The translations under genes and the position numbers were made by a program. A stretch of DNA of 14,145 bases from assembly GCF_963548695.1 (NCBI RefSeq), contig NZ_CAUUWA010000057.1, positions 1 through 14,145 on the forward strand, in the 5' to 3' direction. The notes under the pieces are model-generated. The model was not told the origin of the DNA, searched no databases, and worked only from the letters and a program-made list of their open reading frames with translations. Source of the stretch: an uncultured Fretibacterium sp. Its GTDB lineage: Bacteria > Synergistota > Synergistia > Synergistales > Aminobacteriaceae. The number at the start of each line of letters is the position of its first letter. Positions within the stretch are counted from its first letter, which is position 1. Of the stretch, positions 6,534 through 13,499 are shown in pieces.

Positions 6534-7478
6534 TTACCGTTCGGCCTGCCCGTCCGCTTCGGAGAGCCGTTCCAGCAGGCTCTGGAGCCCCAGCGCCTTG
6601 GCCCAGGAGGCCTCCTGGAACTTGCCGTCCACCTTGCGGTACGGTGCGTCCGGCGTCTCGACGTTCAGAAGCTCGGTCGTCAGGCGCCCCTTGAGGCACA
6701 GCGGCCGTCCGGGACCAGGCGGCTGGGCCTTCACCGCAACGCCCTTCCCATTCCTCTTCAATACCTCGAACGAGCAGCCGTAGTCGCACACGCGGCAGCG
6801 CTTGACCTCCTTCGTCAGGTCCCAGGCCCTGCCCTTGCGCGCGGCGCGCCGGTCCGTCAGGGCTCCGACGGGGCAGACGGAGACACAGCGATTGCAGGAG
6901 ACGCACTTCGACTCCTCCAGCGTCCGATCGTCGTCCGCGACGATGCGCGTCTTGTACCCACGCCCGGCGAAGGCCAGAACCTGGCGCTCCTCCTTCACCT
7001 GATAGCAGACCCGGACGCACTTGCCGCAAAGGATGCACTTGCTGTCGTCCTTGGCGATGTAGGGACTGGAGAGGTCGATGCGGTCGGACCTGCGGACGCC
7101 CTCGTGATCGCGGAAGCGGACCCCGTAGCGCCAGGCGTACTTCTGAAGCAGGCATTCCCCGGCCTTGTCGCAGGTCAGGCAGTCGTTGGGATGGCTGTCC
7201 AACAGGAGCTGCAGGATCGCCCGACGGTATCGGACGATCCGATCCGTCTCGGTCCGGACGTCCATGCCGTCCCGGGCCAGCAGCGAGCAGGAGGTCTGGA
7301 GCTTGCGGCTTCCCCCCACCTCGACGATGCACAGACGGCAGGCGGAGACCACCGGCAGGCTTTTATCCTGGCACAGGGCCGGAATCTCGATTCCAAGCTC
7401 CAGGGCCGCATCCATGACGGTCGTCCCGGACGGGACGGAGACGGCCTGTCCGTCTATCTTCAATGTGATGTTTGCCAT
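6534..7478 (-). CDS. Truncated NuoG-like iron-sulfur subunit (stand-alone paralogue of the FdhF N-terminus)
   Basis: This is an electron-wire subunit with five predicted Fe-S sites. They are a [2Fe-2S] site (C36, C47, C50, C64), a His-Cys [4Fe-4S] site (H96, C100, C103, C109), two ferredoxin-type [4Fe-4S] sites (C148, C151, C154, C158; C192, C195, C198, C202) and the [4Fe-4S] site of the molybdopterin-enzyme fold (C228, C231, C235, C261). The 314-aa chain stops about 50 residues after the last site, so the catalytic molybdopterin domain is absent. The order matches the first 290 residues of the FdhF in this window, and a KVDGKF motif near the end is shared. ATG 7478 follows a GGGGGAGG ribosome site, 16 bp after the NuoF-like stop. 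It is the last gene of the NuoE-NuoF-NuoG-like operon. It probably links the diaphorase to FdhF, in the role given to HylA-type subunits. The partner assignment is inferred. Confidence 0.9.
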   Translation of the reverse strand: MANITLKIDGQAVSVPSGTTVMDAALELGIEIPALCQDKSLPVVSACRLCIVEVGGSRKLQTSCSLLARDGMDVRTETDRIVRYRRAILQLLLDSHPNDCLTCDKAGECLLQKYAWRYGVRFRDHEGVRRSDRIDLSSPYIAKDDSKCILCGKCVRVCYQVKEERQVLAFAGRGYKTRIVADDDRTLEESKCVSCNRCVSVCPVGALTDRRAARKGRAWDLTKEVKRCRVCDYGCSFEVLKRNGKGVAVKAQPPGPGRPLCLKGRLTTELLNVETPDAPYRKVDGKFQEASWAKALGLQSLLERLSEADGQAER

Positions 7479-7494
7479 GGTAGCCGCCTCCCCC

Positions 7495-9105
7495 TCAGCG
7501 TTTCACGATGGCGCCCACCGGGCAGGCGGCAGCGCAGGCTCCGCACTTGACGCATCGGGCGGGGTCGATGACGTGCCGCTCCTTGGGCTTGCCGGCGATG
7601 CAGGAGGCGGGACACCCGCGCGCACATCGGGTACAGCCGATGCACTTCTCCGTGACGAAGTAGGAGAGCAGCGCCTTGCAGGCGTGCGCGGGGCACGTTT
7701 TCTCCCCGACGTGCGCCTCGTACTCGCCGCGGAAGTAGTGAAGCGTGCTGAGCACCGGGGTCGCGGCGGTCTGCCCCAGGCCGCAGAGCGAGGTGGCGGT
7801 GATCACGTCACCCAAGTCCTCCAGGACGGCGAGATCCTCCGCCTCACCCCGCCCGCCGGTAATCTTCTCCAGGGTCTCGAGCATCCGCTTGGTCCCCTCG
7901 CGGCAGGGCACGCACTTGCCACAGGACTCCTCGACGGTGAACTCCAGGAAGAAGCGCGCGATGTCCACCATGCAGTCGGTGTCGTCCATCACGACCATGC
8001 CGCCCGACCCCATGATGGAGCCGATCCTCGCGAGGGAGGCGAAGTCCACGGGGGTATCGAACAGCTCCCGCGGGATGCAGCCGCCCGAGGGGCCGCCGGT
8101 CTGGACGGCCTTCACCTCGTGCCCCTCCGCGGCGCCCCCGCCGATCCCGTAGACGATCGACTCGATCGTGGTCCCCATGGGAACCTCCACGAGCCCGGCG
8201 TTGCACACCTTGCCCACGAGCGAGAACACCTTGGTGCCCGGCGAGTCCTCCGTCCCGATCCCCAGGAACCAGTCCGCACCCCTGTCCATGATCAGGGGGA
8301 CGTTCGCGAAGGTCTCCACGTTGTTGATGATCGTGGGACAGTCCCAAAGCCCCCTGTGGGACGTGCGGTAGACCTTGGTCCGCGGCATTCCCCGCTTGCC
8401 CTCGATGGACTCGATCAGCGCCGTCCCCTCGCCGCAGACGAAGGCGCCCGATCCGAGCCGAAGCTCGATGTCAAAGCCGAAGTCCGAGCCCAGGATCCCG
8501 CGCCCCAGAAGGCCGCGTTCCCGGGCCTGGGCGATGGCGATTTTCAGGTGCTCCACCGCCAGCGGGTACTCGGCGCGGACGTAGATGAAGCCCGTATCCG
8601 CACCGACCGCATAGCCGGCGATGGCCATGCCCTCCAGGACGGAGTGGGGATCGTTCTCCAGGACGGAGCGATCCATGAAGGCCCCGGGGTCGCCCTCGTC
8701 CGCGTTGCAGACGATGTACTTCTGAGGCACGTCGTGACGGAGGGCCTCCGCCCACTTCTTCCCCGTCGGGAACCCCGCTCCGCCCCGGCCCCTGAGGTTG
8801 GAGCGCGTCATCTCCCCGACGACCTCGTCCGGGGTCATCTCCGTCAGGACCCTGGACAGGGCGGCGTATCCGCCGAGCGCCACGTAATCCTCCACATTTT
8901 TGGGATCGATGATGAAGCAGTTGCGCAGCACGAGCCGAAGCTGCTTCTCGTAAAAGCTCCCGGTCAGACGATACTCCCCGTCGACGAGCGCGACGTCCGT
9001 CCTCTCCCGCAGACGTTCGTCCAGATGGACACGAGCCTTCTCCCTCAGGCTCACGAGTGCCTCCGCGTCAAGCCCCCTCACCATCTCCGCAATCGCAGTT
9101 GTCAT
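7495..9105 (-). CDS. NuoF-like NAD(P)H:acceptor flavoprotein subunit with C-terminal 2x[4Fe-4S] ferredoxin domain
   Basis: This is the flavin subunit that exchanges electrons with NAD(H) or NADP(H), homologous to NuoF, HydB and HylB. In the 536-aa chain the FMN-binding glycine-rich motif GRGGAGFPTGKKW is at 106-118 and the nucleotide motif GEGTALIESIEGKRGMPR at 225-242. The N3-type [4Fe-4S] ligands are C395, C398, C401 and C441. A C-terminal ferredoxin domain has C488, C491, C494, C498 and C518, C521, C524, C528. The N-terminal thioredoxin-like [2Fe-2S] domain of longer HydB proteins is absent. ATG 9105 is preferred because GGAGG lies 9 nt upstream; ATG 9111, only 3 nt from it, is the alternative. 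It lies between the NuoE-like and NuoG-like genes on the same strand. The extra ferredoxin domain and the neighbouring genes suggest flavin-based electron bifurcation with ferredoxin, which is not proven by sequence. Confidence 0.94.
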   Translation of the reverse strand: MTTAIAEMVRGLDAEALVSLREKARVHLDERLRERTDVALVDGEYRLTGSFYEKQLRLVLRNCFIIDPKNVEDYVALGGYAALSRVLTEMTPDEVVGEMTRSNLRGRGGAGFPTGKKWAEALRHDVPQKYIVCNADEGDPGAFMDRSVLENDPHSVLEGMAIAGYAVGADTGFIYVRAEYPLAVEHLKIAIAQARERGLLGRGILGSDFGFDIELRLGSGAFVCGEGTALIESIEGKRGMPRTKVYRTSHRGLWDCPTIINNVETFANVPLIMDRGADWFLGIGTEDSPGTKVFSLVGKVCNAGLVEVPMGTTIESIVYGIGGGAAEGHEVKAVQTGGPSGGCIPRELFDTPVDFASLARIGSIMGSGGMVVMDDTDCMVDIARFFLEFTVEESCGKCVPCREGTKRMLETLEKITGGRGEAEDLAVLEDLGDVITATSLCGLGQTAATPVLSTLHYFRGEYEAHVGEKTCPAHACKALLSYFVTEKCIGCTRCARGCPASCIAGKPKERHVIDPARCVKCGACAAACPVGAIVKR

Positions 9106-9173
9106 CGCCATTCCCCTCCCCTGTATTCCGCGATGAACCGATGAACCCCTTAAGGAAGACCCCGCCGGTGGGC

Positions 9174-9662
9174 CTATCGGTATTTGTCCAGAGTGGCCTT
9201 GACCTTCTCCGGCGTCAGGTTGCCGTGCTGTTCTCCATCGATGGCGATCACTGGCGCGATGCCGCAGGCCCCGAGGCACCGCGTCGGCGTGATGGAGAAC
9301 TGGAGGTCCGGGGTCGTCTCCCCGGCCTTGATCCCAAGCTCGCGCTCGAGGGCCTGCATGACGGTCTCGACGCCCTTGACGTAGCAGGCCGTGCCCAGGC
9401 AGACGCTGATGTCGTGCCGCCCCTTGGGGATGAAGGTGAACTGGGAATAGAAGGTCGCCACGCCGTAGACCTCCGACATCGGAACCCTGAGCTCCTTCGA
9501 CACGATCTCCAGCACCTCCCTGGGGAGGTACCCGAAGCGGGACTGCGCATCCTGCAGGACGGGCATCAGCACACCCTTACGGGACCTGTTGTCGTCTATG
9601 AAGTTACGGAATGCCTGGATCTTCTCGCGATTTGCCTCCAGATCGAACGTGAAAACAGCCAT
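9174..9662 (-). CDS. NuoE-like thioredoxin-fold [2Fe-2S] subunit
   Basis: This is the small partner of the NuoF-like flavoprotein, equivalent to NuoE, HydC and HylC. The 162-aa product has the usual length of the family. An N-terminal helical region (YLPREVLEIVSKELRVPMSE, 45-64) is followed by VYGVATFYSQF and the [2Fe-2S] ligands C88, C93 (CLGTAC) and C129, C133 (CLGAC). ATG 9662 is preceded by GGAGGGGG about 10 nt upstream. It is the first gene of the minus-strand operon and is divergent from fdhF; the next gene follows 68 bp downstream. Together the three proteins form a diaphorase module that could serve formate dehydrogenase or an unlinked [FeFe]-hydrogenase. The adjacent fdhF favours the first. 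Confidence 0.95.
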   Translation of the reverse strand: MAVFTFDLEANREKIQAFRNFIDDNRSRKGVLMPVLQDAQSRFGYLPREVLEIVSKELRVPMSEVYGVATFYSQFTFIPKGRHDISVCLGTACYVKGVETVMQALERELGIKAGETTPDLQFSITPTRCLGACGIAPVIAIDGEQHGNLTPEKVKATLDKYR

Positions 9663-9935
9663 TTTTGGAAACCCCCTCCGTTTCGGCCAGCGGAGTTGGG
9701 GACACGCCCCCCCTTCCCCGACACCCGGTTATGGTACAATCTACATCAAGGTTGACTAGTTGAATATTTCACTCAATTTGGGGCTGGCCCTATTGTAGCG
9801 TCAAAGCGCCGAATTGACTACCCGAGAGACATTGACCATCTCTAAAGTTTAGGATAGCTCCGAAAAGGCGTCTTTTTCGGGCGCGTTATTTCCGAGAAAG
9901 AGAGCCCGAGTTGGGGCAAAAAGGGGGGGACGGAC
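9663..9935 (+). promoter_or_regulatory. Divergent control region between the diaphorase operon and fdhF
   Basis: No gene is seen in these 273 bp, which are much poorer in GC than the flanking genes. Contents: TTGACT at 9752-9757 and 9814-9819, and TTGACC at 9832-9837, none with a good -10 at 17 nt; an extended -10-like TGGTACAAT at 9732-9740; a short palindrome TGAA-TAT-TTCA at 9761-9771; a sigma54-like element at 9785-9799; and a 7-bp leader hairpin CCGAAAA/TTTTCGG at 9860-9880 upstream of fdhF. It must hold the start signals of both divergent transcripts and probably redox or formate control. Which elements work cannot be told from sequence. Confidence 0.6.
9785..9799 (+). promoter_or_regulatory. 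Candidate sigma54 (-24/-12) promoter for fdhF
   Basis: TGGCCCTATTGTAGC has GG and GC exactly 10 nt apart and resembles the consensus TGGCAC-N5-TTGC, with A to C and T to A changes. It would start transcription near 9811 and give a 125-nt leader. E. coli fdhF is also sigma54-dependent. No enhancer-binding site or regulator gene is visible here, and one such match can arise by chance. Confidence 0.25.
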
Positions 9936-12680
9936 TTGGTAAAATTGAATGTAGACGGACACGGCGTCGAGGTCGCTCCGGGGACGACGATCATCGAGGC
10001 GGCCCGGTCGGTGGGCGTGGAGATTCCCAATCTCTGTTACGACAAGCATCTGACCGCGTTCTCGGGGTGCCGGATGTGCGTGGTCGAGCTCGAGGGGTCG
10101 AAGAAGCTCGTGACCTCCTGTTCGACCCTGGTCAAGGAGGGCATGGTCGTCAAGACAAAAACGGAGCGGATCGTCCGCTACCGCAAGAGCCTCCTGGACC
10201 TCATCCTGGGGAACCACCCGCAGGACTGCCTGACCTGCGAGAAGGTCGGGAACTGCAAGCTGCAGGACCTGTGCTACGAGTACGGGGTCCAGAAGAGCCG
10301 CTGGCCGCGCACGAACACCGTCTTTCCCCTGGACGAGGCCAACCCCGTCATGATCCGCGACCAGAACAAGTGCATCAAGTGCGGCAAGTGCGTCCGGGTC
10401 TGCCGCGAGATTCAGGTGACGGGGACTGTCGACTTCGTGGGGCGCGGGGTGAACTCGACGGTCACGACGTCCTTCGACCGCCCCATCGACCGCGAGATCT
10501 GCCGGATGTGCGGGCAGTGCGTCGCCGCCTGCCCCACGGGCGCGCTGATCAACAAGCATTTCGTCGGAACCCGTCCCTGGGAGGTCACAAAGGTGCGGAC
10601 CACCTGTCCCTTCTGCGGCACGGGCTGCAACTTCGACCTGAACGTCAAGAACGGACGCGTCGTGGGCGTGACGCCCGCGGAGGACGCCCCCATCAACGGC
10701 ACGCAGCTCTGCGTCAAGGGGCGCTTCCACACCGACCTGATCCACAGCCCGGACCGGCTGACCCACCCCCTGATCAAGGTGGACGGCAAGTTCGAGCGGA
10801 CGACGTGGGACAGGGCCATCCGGTTCGCCGCCGACCGTTTCTCCCAAATCGTGGAGCGGTACGGGCCGGACTCGGTCGCGGGGCTCTCCTCGGCCCGCTG
10901 CACCAACGAGGATAATTTCGTGTTCCAGAAGTTCATGCGCGCGGCGATCGGCACCAACAACGTCGATCACTGCGCCCGGACCTGACACGCTCCCACGGTC
11001 GCAGGTCTTGCGACCTCGTTGGGAAGCGGCGCCATGACGAACTCGGTGAACGAGATCCTGGACGAGGACCTGCTCTTCGTCATCGGGTCCAACACCACCG
11101 AGGCGCATCCCGTCATCGGCATCAAGATGAAACAGGCCGTGCGCCGGGGCACGAAGCTGATCGTCGTGGACCCGCGCCGCACGGAGCTCGCGGGGATGGC
11201 GCACCTGTGGCTGCCCCTGCGCTCGGGCACCGACATCGCCCTGATCAACGGGATGATGCGCATCATCGTAAAGGAGGGCTGGCAGGACGAGGCCTACATC
11301 AAAGAGCGCTGCGAGGGGTACGAGGCCCTGCTGGCGTGCATCGAGTCCTACACTCCCGAGCGGGTCGAGGCCATCACGGGCATTTCGCGCGAGCAGCTGC
11401 ACGAGGCCGCGCGCCTCTATGCCACAACCCGGAAGGCGGGCATCTTCTATACGCTCGGGATCACGGAGCACATCTGCGGGACGAACAACGTCAAGAACCT
11501 CGCCAACCTGGGGCTCCTGACGGGGCATATCGGGTTTCCGAGCGCGGGGATCAACCCCCTGCGCGGGCAGAACAACGTCCAGGGCGCCTGCGACATGGCC
11601 GCGCTGCCCTCGGACTTCCCGGGCTACCAGAAGGTGACGGACCCGGAGAAGCTGGCCTTCTTCGAGAAGCTCTGGGGGCGGAAGCTCTCCGGCAAGCCGG
11701 GCTACAAGATCCCCGAGATGTTCGACGCCGCCCATGAGGGGACCCTCAAGGCGATGTTCGTCATGGGCGAGGATCCCGTCATGAGCGACCCCGACGCCAA
11801 CCACGTCAAGAAGGGGTTCGAGGCCATGGAGTTCGTCGCGGTGCAGGAGATCTTCATGTCCGAGACGGCGAAGTTCGCCGACGTGATCTTCCCCGCGACC
11901 TGCTACGCCGAGAAGGAGGGGACCTTCACCGCCTCCGAGCGGCGGGTGCAGCGCGTCCGGAAGGCCGTGGAGCCGCCGGGGGAGGCCCGCGTCGACTGGC
12001 AGATCGTCGCATCCATCGCCCAAGCGATGGGCGCGAAGGGGTTCGACTGGCGGACGTCGGAGGACGTCTTCGAGGAGATGCGCGCCGCCATCCCCCAGTA
12101 CCGCGGCATGACCTACGAGCGCATGGGGACGACGGGGCTGCAGTGGCCCTGCCCGACGGTGGACCACCCCGGGACCCTCTACCTCCACAAGGACACCTTC
12201 TCCATCGGAAAGGGCAAAATGGTCCCGATCGAGCATGTGGAGCCGGCCGAGCCGCCCTGCGAGGAGTACCCCTTCCTGCTCATCACGGGGCGCAGGCTGG
12301 AGCACTACAACGTCACGACGCGCTTCTCCCCGACGCTCGACGCCATCGTGCCCTGCGAGATGGCGGAGATAAACCCCGAGGATGCCCGCAGGCTGGGGCT
12401 CGCCGAGGGACAGCTGGCCCGCGTGACCTCGCGGCGCGGACAGGTGGTCACGCGCGTGACGGTCACGGACAGGGTCAAGCCCGGCTCGCTCTTCATGACC
12501 TTCCACTTCAAGGAGTCCCCCGTGAACGAGCTGACCATCGGCGCCTACGACCCCGTGACGCTCACCGCGGAGTACAAGGTCTGCGCCGTCCACATCGAAA
12601 AGGTCGAGAGCGGCTACGACCCCGTGAAGATCGAACGGTTCGTCAACCTGCGCCATGCCGTCGGCTTCGACAAAGACTGA
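9936..12680 (+). CDS. fdhF: Selenocysteine-containing formate dehydrogenase alpha subunit with NuoG-like N-terminal extension
   Basis: This catalytic subunit (914 aa with Sec350) interconverts formate and CO2. Start TTG 9936 follows AAGGGGGGG by 6 nt. N-terminal electron wire: [2Fe-2S] C34, C45, C48, C62; His-Cys [4Fe-4S] H94, C98, C101, C107; two [4Fe-4S] sites C146, C149, C152, C156 and C189, C192, C195, C199. The molybdopterin-enzyme fold starts with [4Fe-4S] C224, C227, C231, C259. An in-frame TGA at 10983-10985 falls where the family has Sec or Cys (NNVDHCART-U-HAPTVAGLATSLGSGAM). The frame continues without a break to 12680 and a SECIS follows, so it is decoded as selenocysteine; reading it as a stop would split the gene wrongly. 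Residues about 778-900 form the dinucleotide-binding domain. The extended architecture is typical of cytoplasmic NAD(P)-linked enzymes that partner NuoEF-like subunits, which are encoded divergently here. It is also named fdhA. Mo versus W cannot be told. Confidence 0.96.
10983..11027 (+). promoter_or_regulatory. Bacterial SECIS element (UGA plus hairpin) in fdhF
   Basis: The UGA is followed 3 nt later by a hairpin. Lower stem: GCU (10989-10991) with AGC (11025-11027) and CCCA (10992-10995) with UGGG (11020-11023). Apical stem: GGUCGCA (10997-11003) with UGCGACC (11009-11015), 7 perfect pairs. The apical loop is GGUCU, the same GGUCU present in the E. coli fdhF SECIS that SelB binds. The predicted host therefore needs SelA, SelB, SelC and SelD, none of which lies in the window. 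Confidence 0.9.
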
Positions 12681-12696
12681 AAGACCGGAGAGACCC

Positions 12697-12851
12697 TTGG
12701 GGCTCCGCCCCAAACCCTGCCAAGGGACTCGTCCCTTGGAACCCTTTGAGCTTTGCCGGGAGGGGGAGCGTTGCCCCCCTCCCGGCAAAGCTAGATGGGG
12801 GTGCAGGGGGACACGTTCCCCTGCTGGGGGTCTGGGGGCAAGGCCCCCAGA
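12697..12851 (+). repeat. Array of five consecutive perfect hairpins between fdhF and mobA
   Basis: The 198-bp gap holds five non-overlapping inverted repeats. A: TTGGGGC/GCCCCAA (12697-12713, 7 bp, TCC loop). B: CCAAGGGAC/GTCCCTTGG (12720-12739, 9 bp, 2-nt loop). C: an 18-bp perfect stem (12749-12766 with 12775-12792, 8-nt loop). D: GCAGGGG/CCCCTGC (12803-12824, plus one G-T and one A-T pair). E: TCTGGGGGC/GCCCCCAGA (12831-12851, 9 bp, AAG loop), followed by TTCTTT and possibly acting as a terminator. The arms differ from each other, so this is not one unit copied. It resembles mosaic extragenic palindromic elements of GC-rich anaerobes. Confidence 0.85.
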
Positions 12852-12878
12852 TTCTTTCCGGCTTTTGGGCCTTTGACC

Positions 12879-13499
12879 ATGCTCACGGCGGCGGTGCTGG
12901 CGGGCGGACGGAGCGTCCGGATGGGGCGGGACAAGGCGTCGCTCCTTCTGGACGGGGTCCCGCTGCTTAAGGTTATGACGGACCGGGCCGCGTCCTGCGC
13001 GGACGAGGTGCTGGTGGTGGGCCGCGCGGGCTTTCCGGGCCTTTTTGCGAGCGGGGTGAGGTTCGTCCCGGATCTGGGTGAGCTCGGCGGGCCGCCCAGC
13101 TCCATGCGGGGGCTCCACGCGGCGCTGACCCATGCGCGGGGGGAGTTCGTCCTGCTGCTCCCCTGCGATATGCCCTTTTTCGATGTCGGTCTGGTGGAGC
13201 ATATGAAGGGGTTGTGTGCGGAGGCGGACGTGGTTCTGCCGTGCCTGGGCGGACGGTGCGAGCCCCTTTGTGCGCTCTATCGCGCCTCGCTTGCGGTGCG
13301 GGCATGGGCGTTGCTGGAGGAAGGGCGCCTGAGGCTCCGGGCCCTGCTGGAGGGGCCGGAGCTTCGGGTTCGGTTGGTCGAGGAGGGCGGCTATCCCTTT
13401 GCGGAGGACGCCTTCTTCAATATTAATACGCCGGAGGACTATCGCCGGGCCCTCGGGCTCCGGCGGGAGCGAAACGGCGAGAACGGGGGGCGGACATGA
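12879..13499 (+). CDS. mobA: Molybdenum cofactor guanylyltransferase
   Basis: MobA joins GMP to molybdopterin to make the (bis-)MGD form that formate dehydrogenase needs. The 206-aa product opens with the nucleotide-binding signature LAGGRSVRMGRDKASLLLDG (7-26). It also shows LPCDMPFFD, whose Asp binds Mg2+, and ends with the family block FFNINTPEDYRRAL. The frame is open further upstream, but that part would translate the hairpin array, and the protein family begins at ATG 12879. The ribosome site is poor. It lies 198 bp after fdhF, separated by five hairpins, and its stop overlaps the moeA start (ATGA), so the two are translationally coupled. Being next to fdhF suggests dedicated cofactor supply. 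Family lengths are about 190-210 aa. Confidence 0.93.
   Translation: MLTAAVLAGGRSVRMGRDKASLLLDGVPLLKVMTDRAASCADEVLVVGRAGFPGLFASGVRFVPDLGELGGPPSSMRGLHAALTHARGEFVLLLPCDMPFFDVGLVEHMKGLCAEADVVLPCLGGRCEPLCALYRASLAVRAWALLEEGRLRLRALLEGPELRVRLVEEGGYPFAEDAFFNINTPEDYRRALGLRRERNGENGGRT

Noticed and set aside
7165..9144. 659-codon plus-strand open frame
   Set aside because: It is the antisense shadow of the NuoF-like and NuoG-like genes.
9112..9279. 56- to 58-residue N-terminal extension of the NuoF-like protein
   Set aside because: It would run back over the end of the NuoE-like gene, has low-complexity Arg-rich sequence and lacks homology. A ribosome site sits before ATG 9105.
10983..10985. fdhF as a pseudogene broken by an in-frame TGA
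   Set aside because: The TGA is at the conserved Sec position, a SECIS with a GGUCU loop follows, and the frame and homology continue unbroken for 564 residues.
12697..12851. CRISPR array or IS end
   Set aside because: The inverted repeats differ in sequence and spacing, there are no repeated direct units, and no transposase or cas gene is near.
12795..12878. Upstream extension of mobA by 28 codons
   Set aside because: It would translate hairpins D and E. MobA proteins begin just before the LAGGxSxRMGxDK motif, which fits ATG 12879.
9849..13202. 1117-codon open frame on the minus strand
   Set aside because: It lies antisense to fdhF and part of mobA. The translation is low-complexity, rich in Arg, His, Asp, Gly and Leu with no family motif, as expected for the complement of a GC-rich gene. 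The plus strand encodes recognisable proteins.
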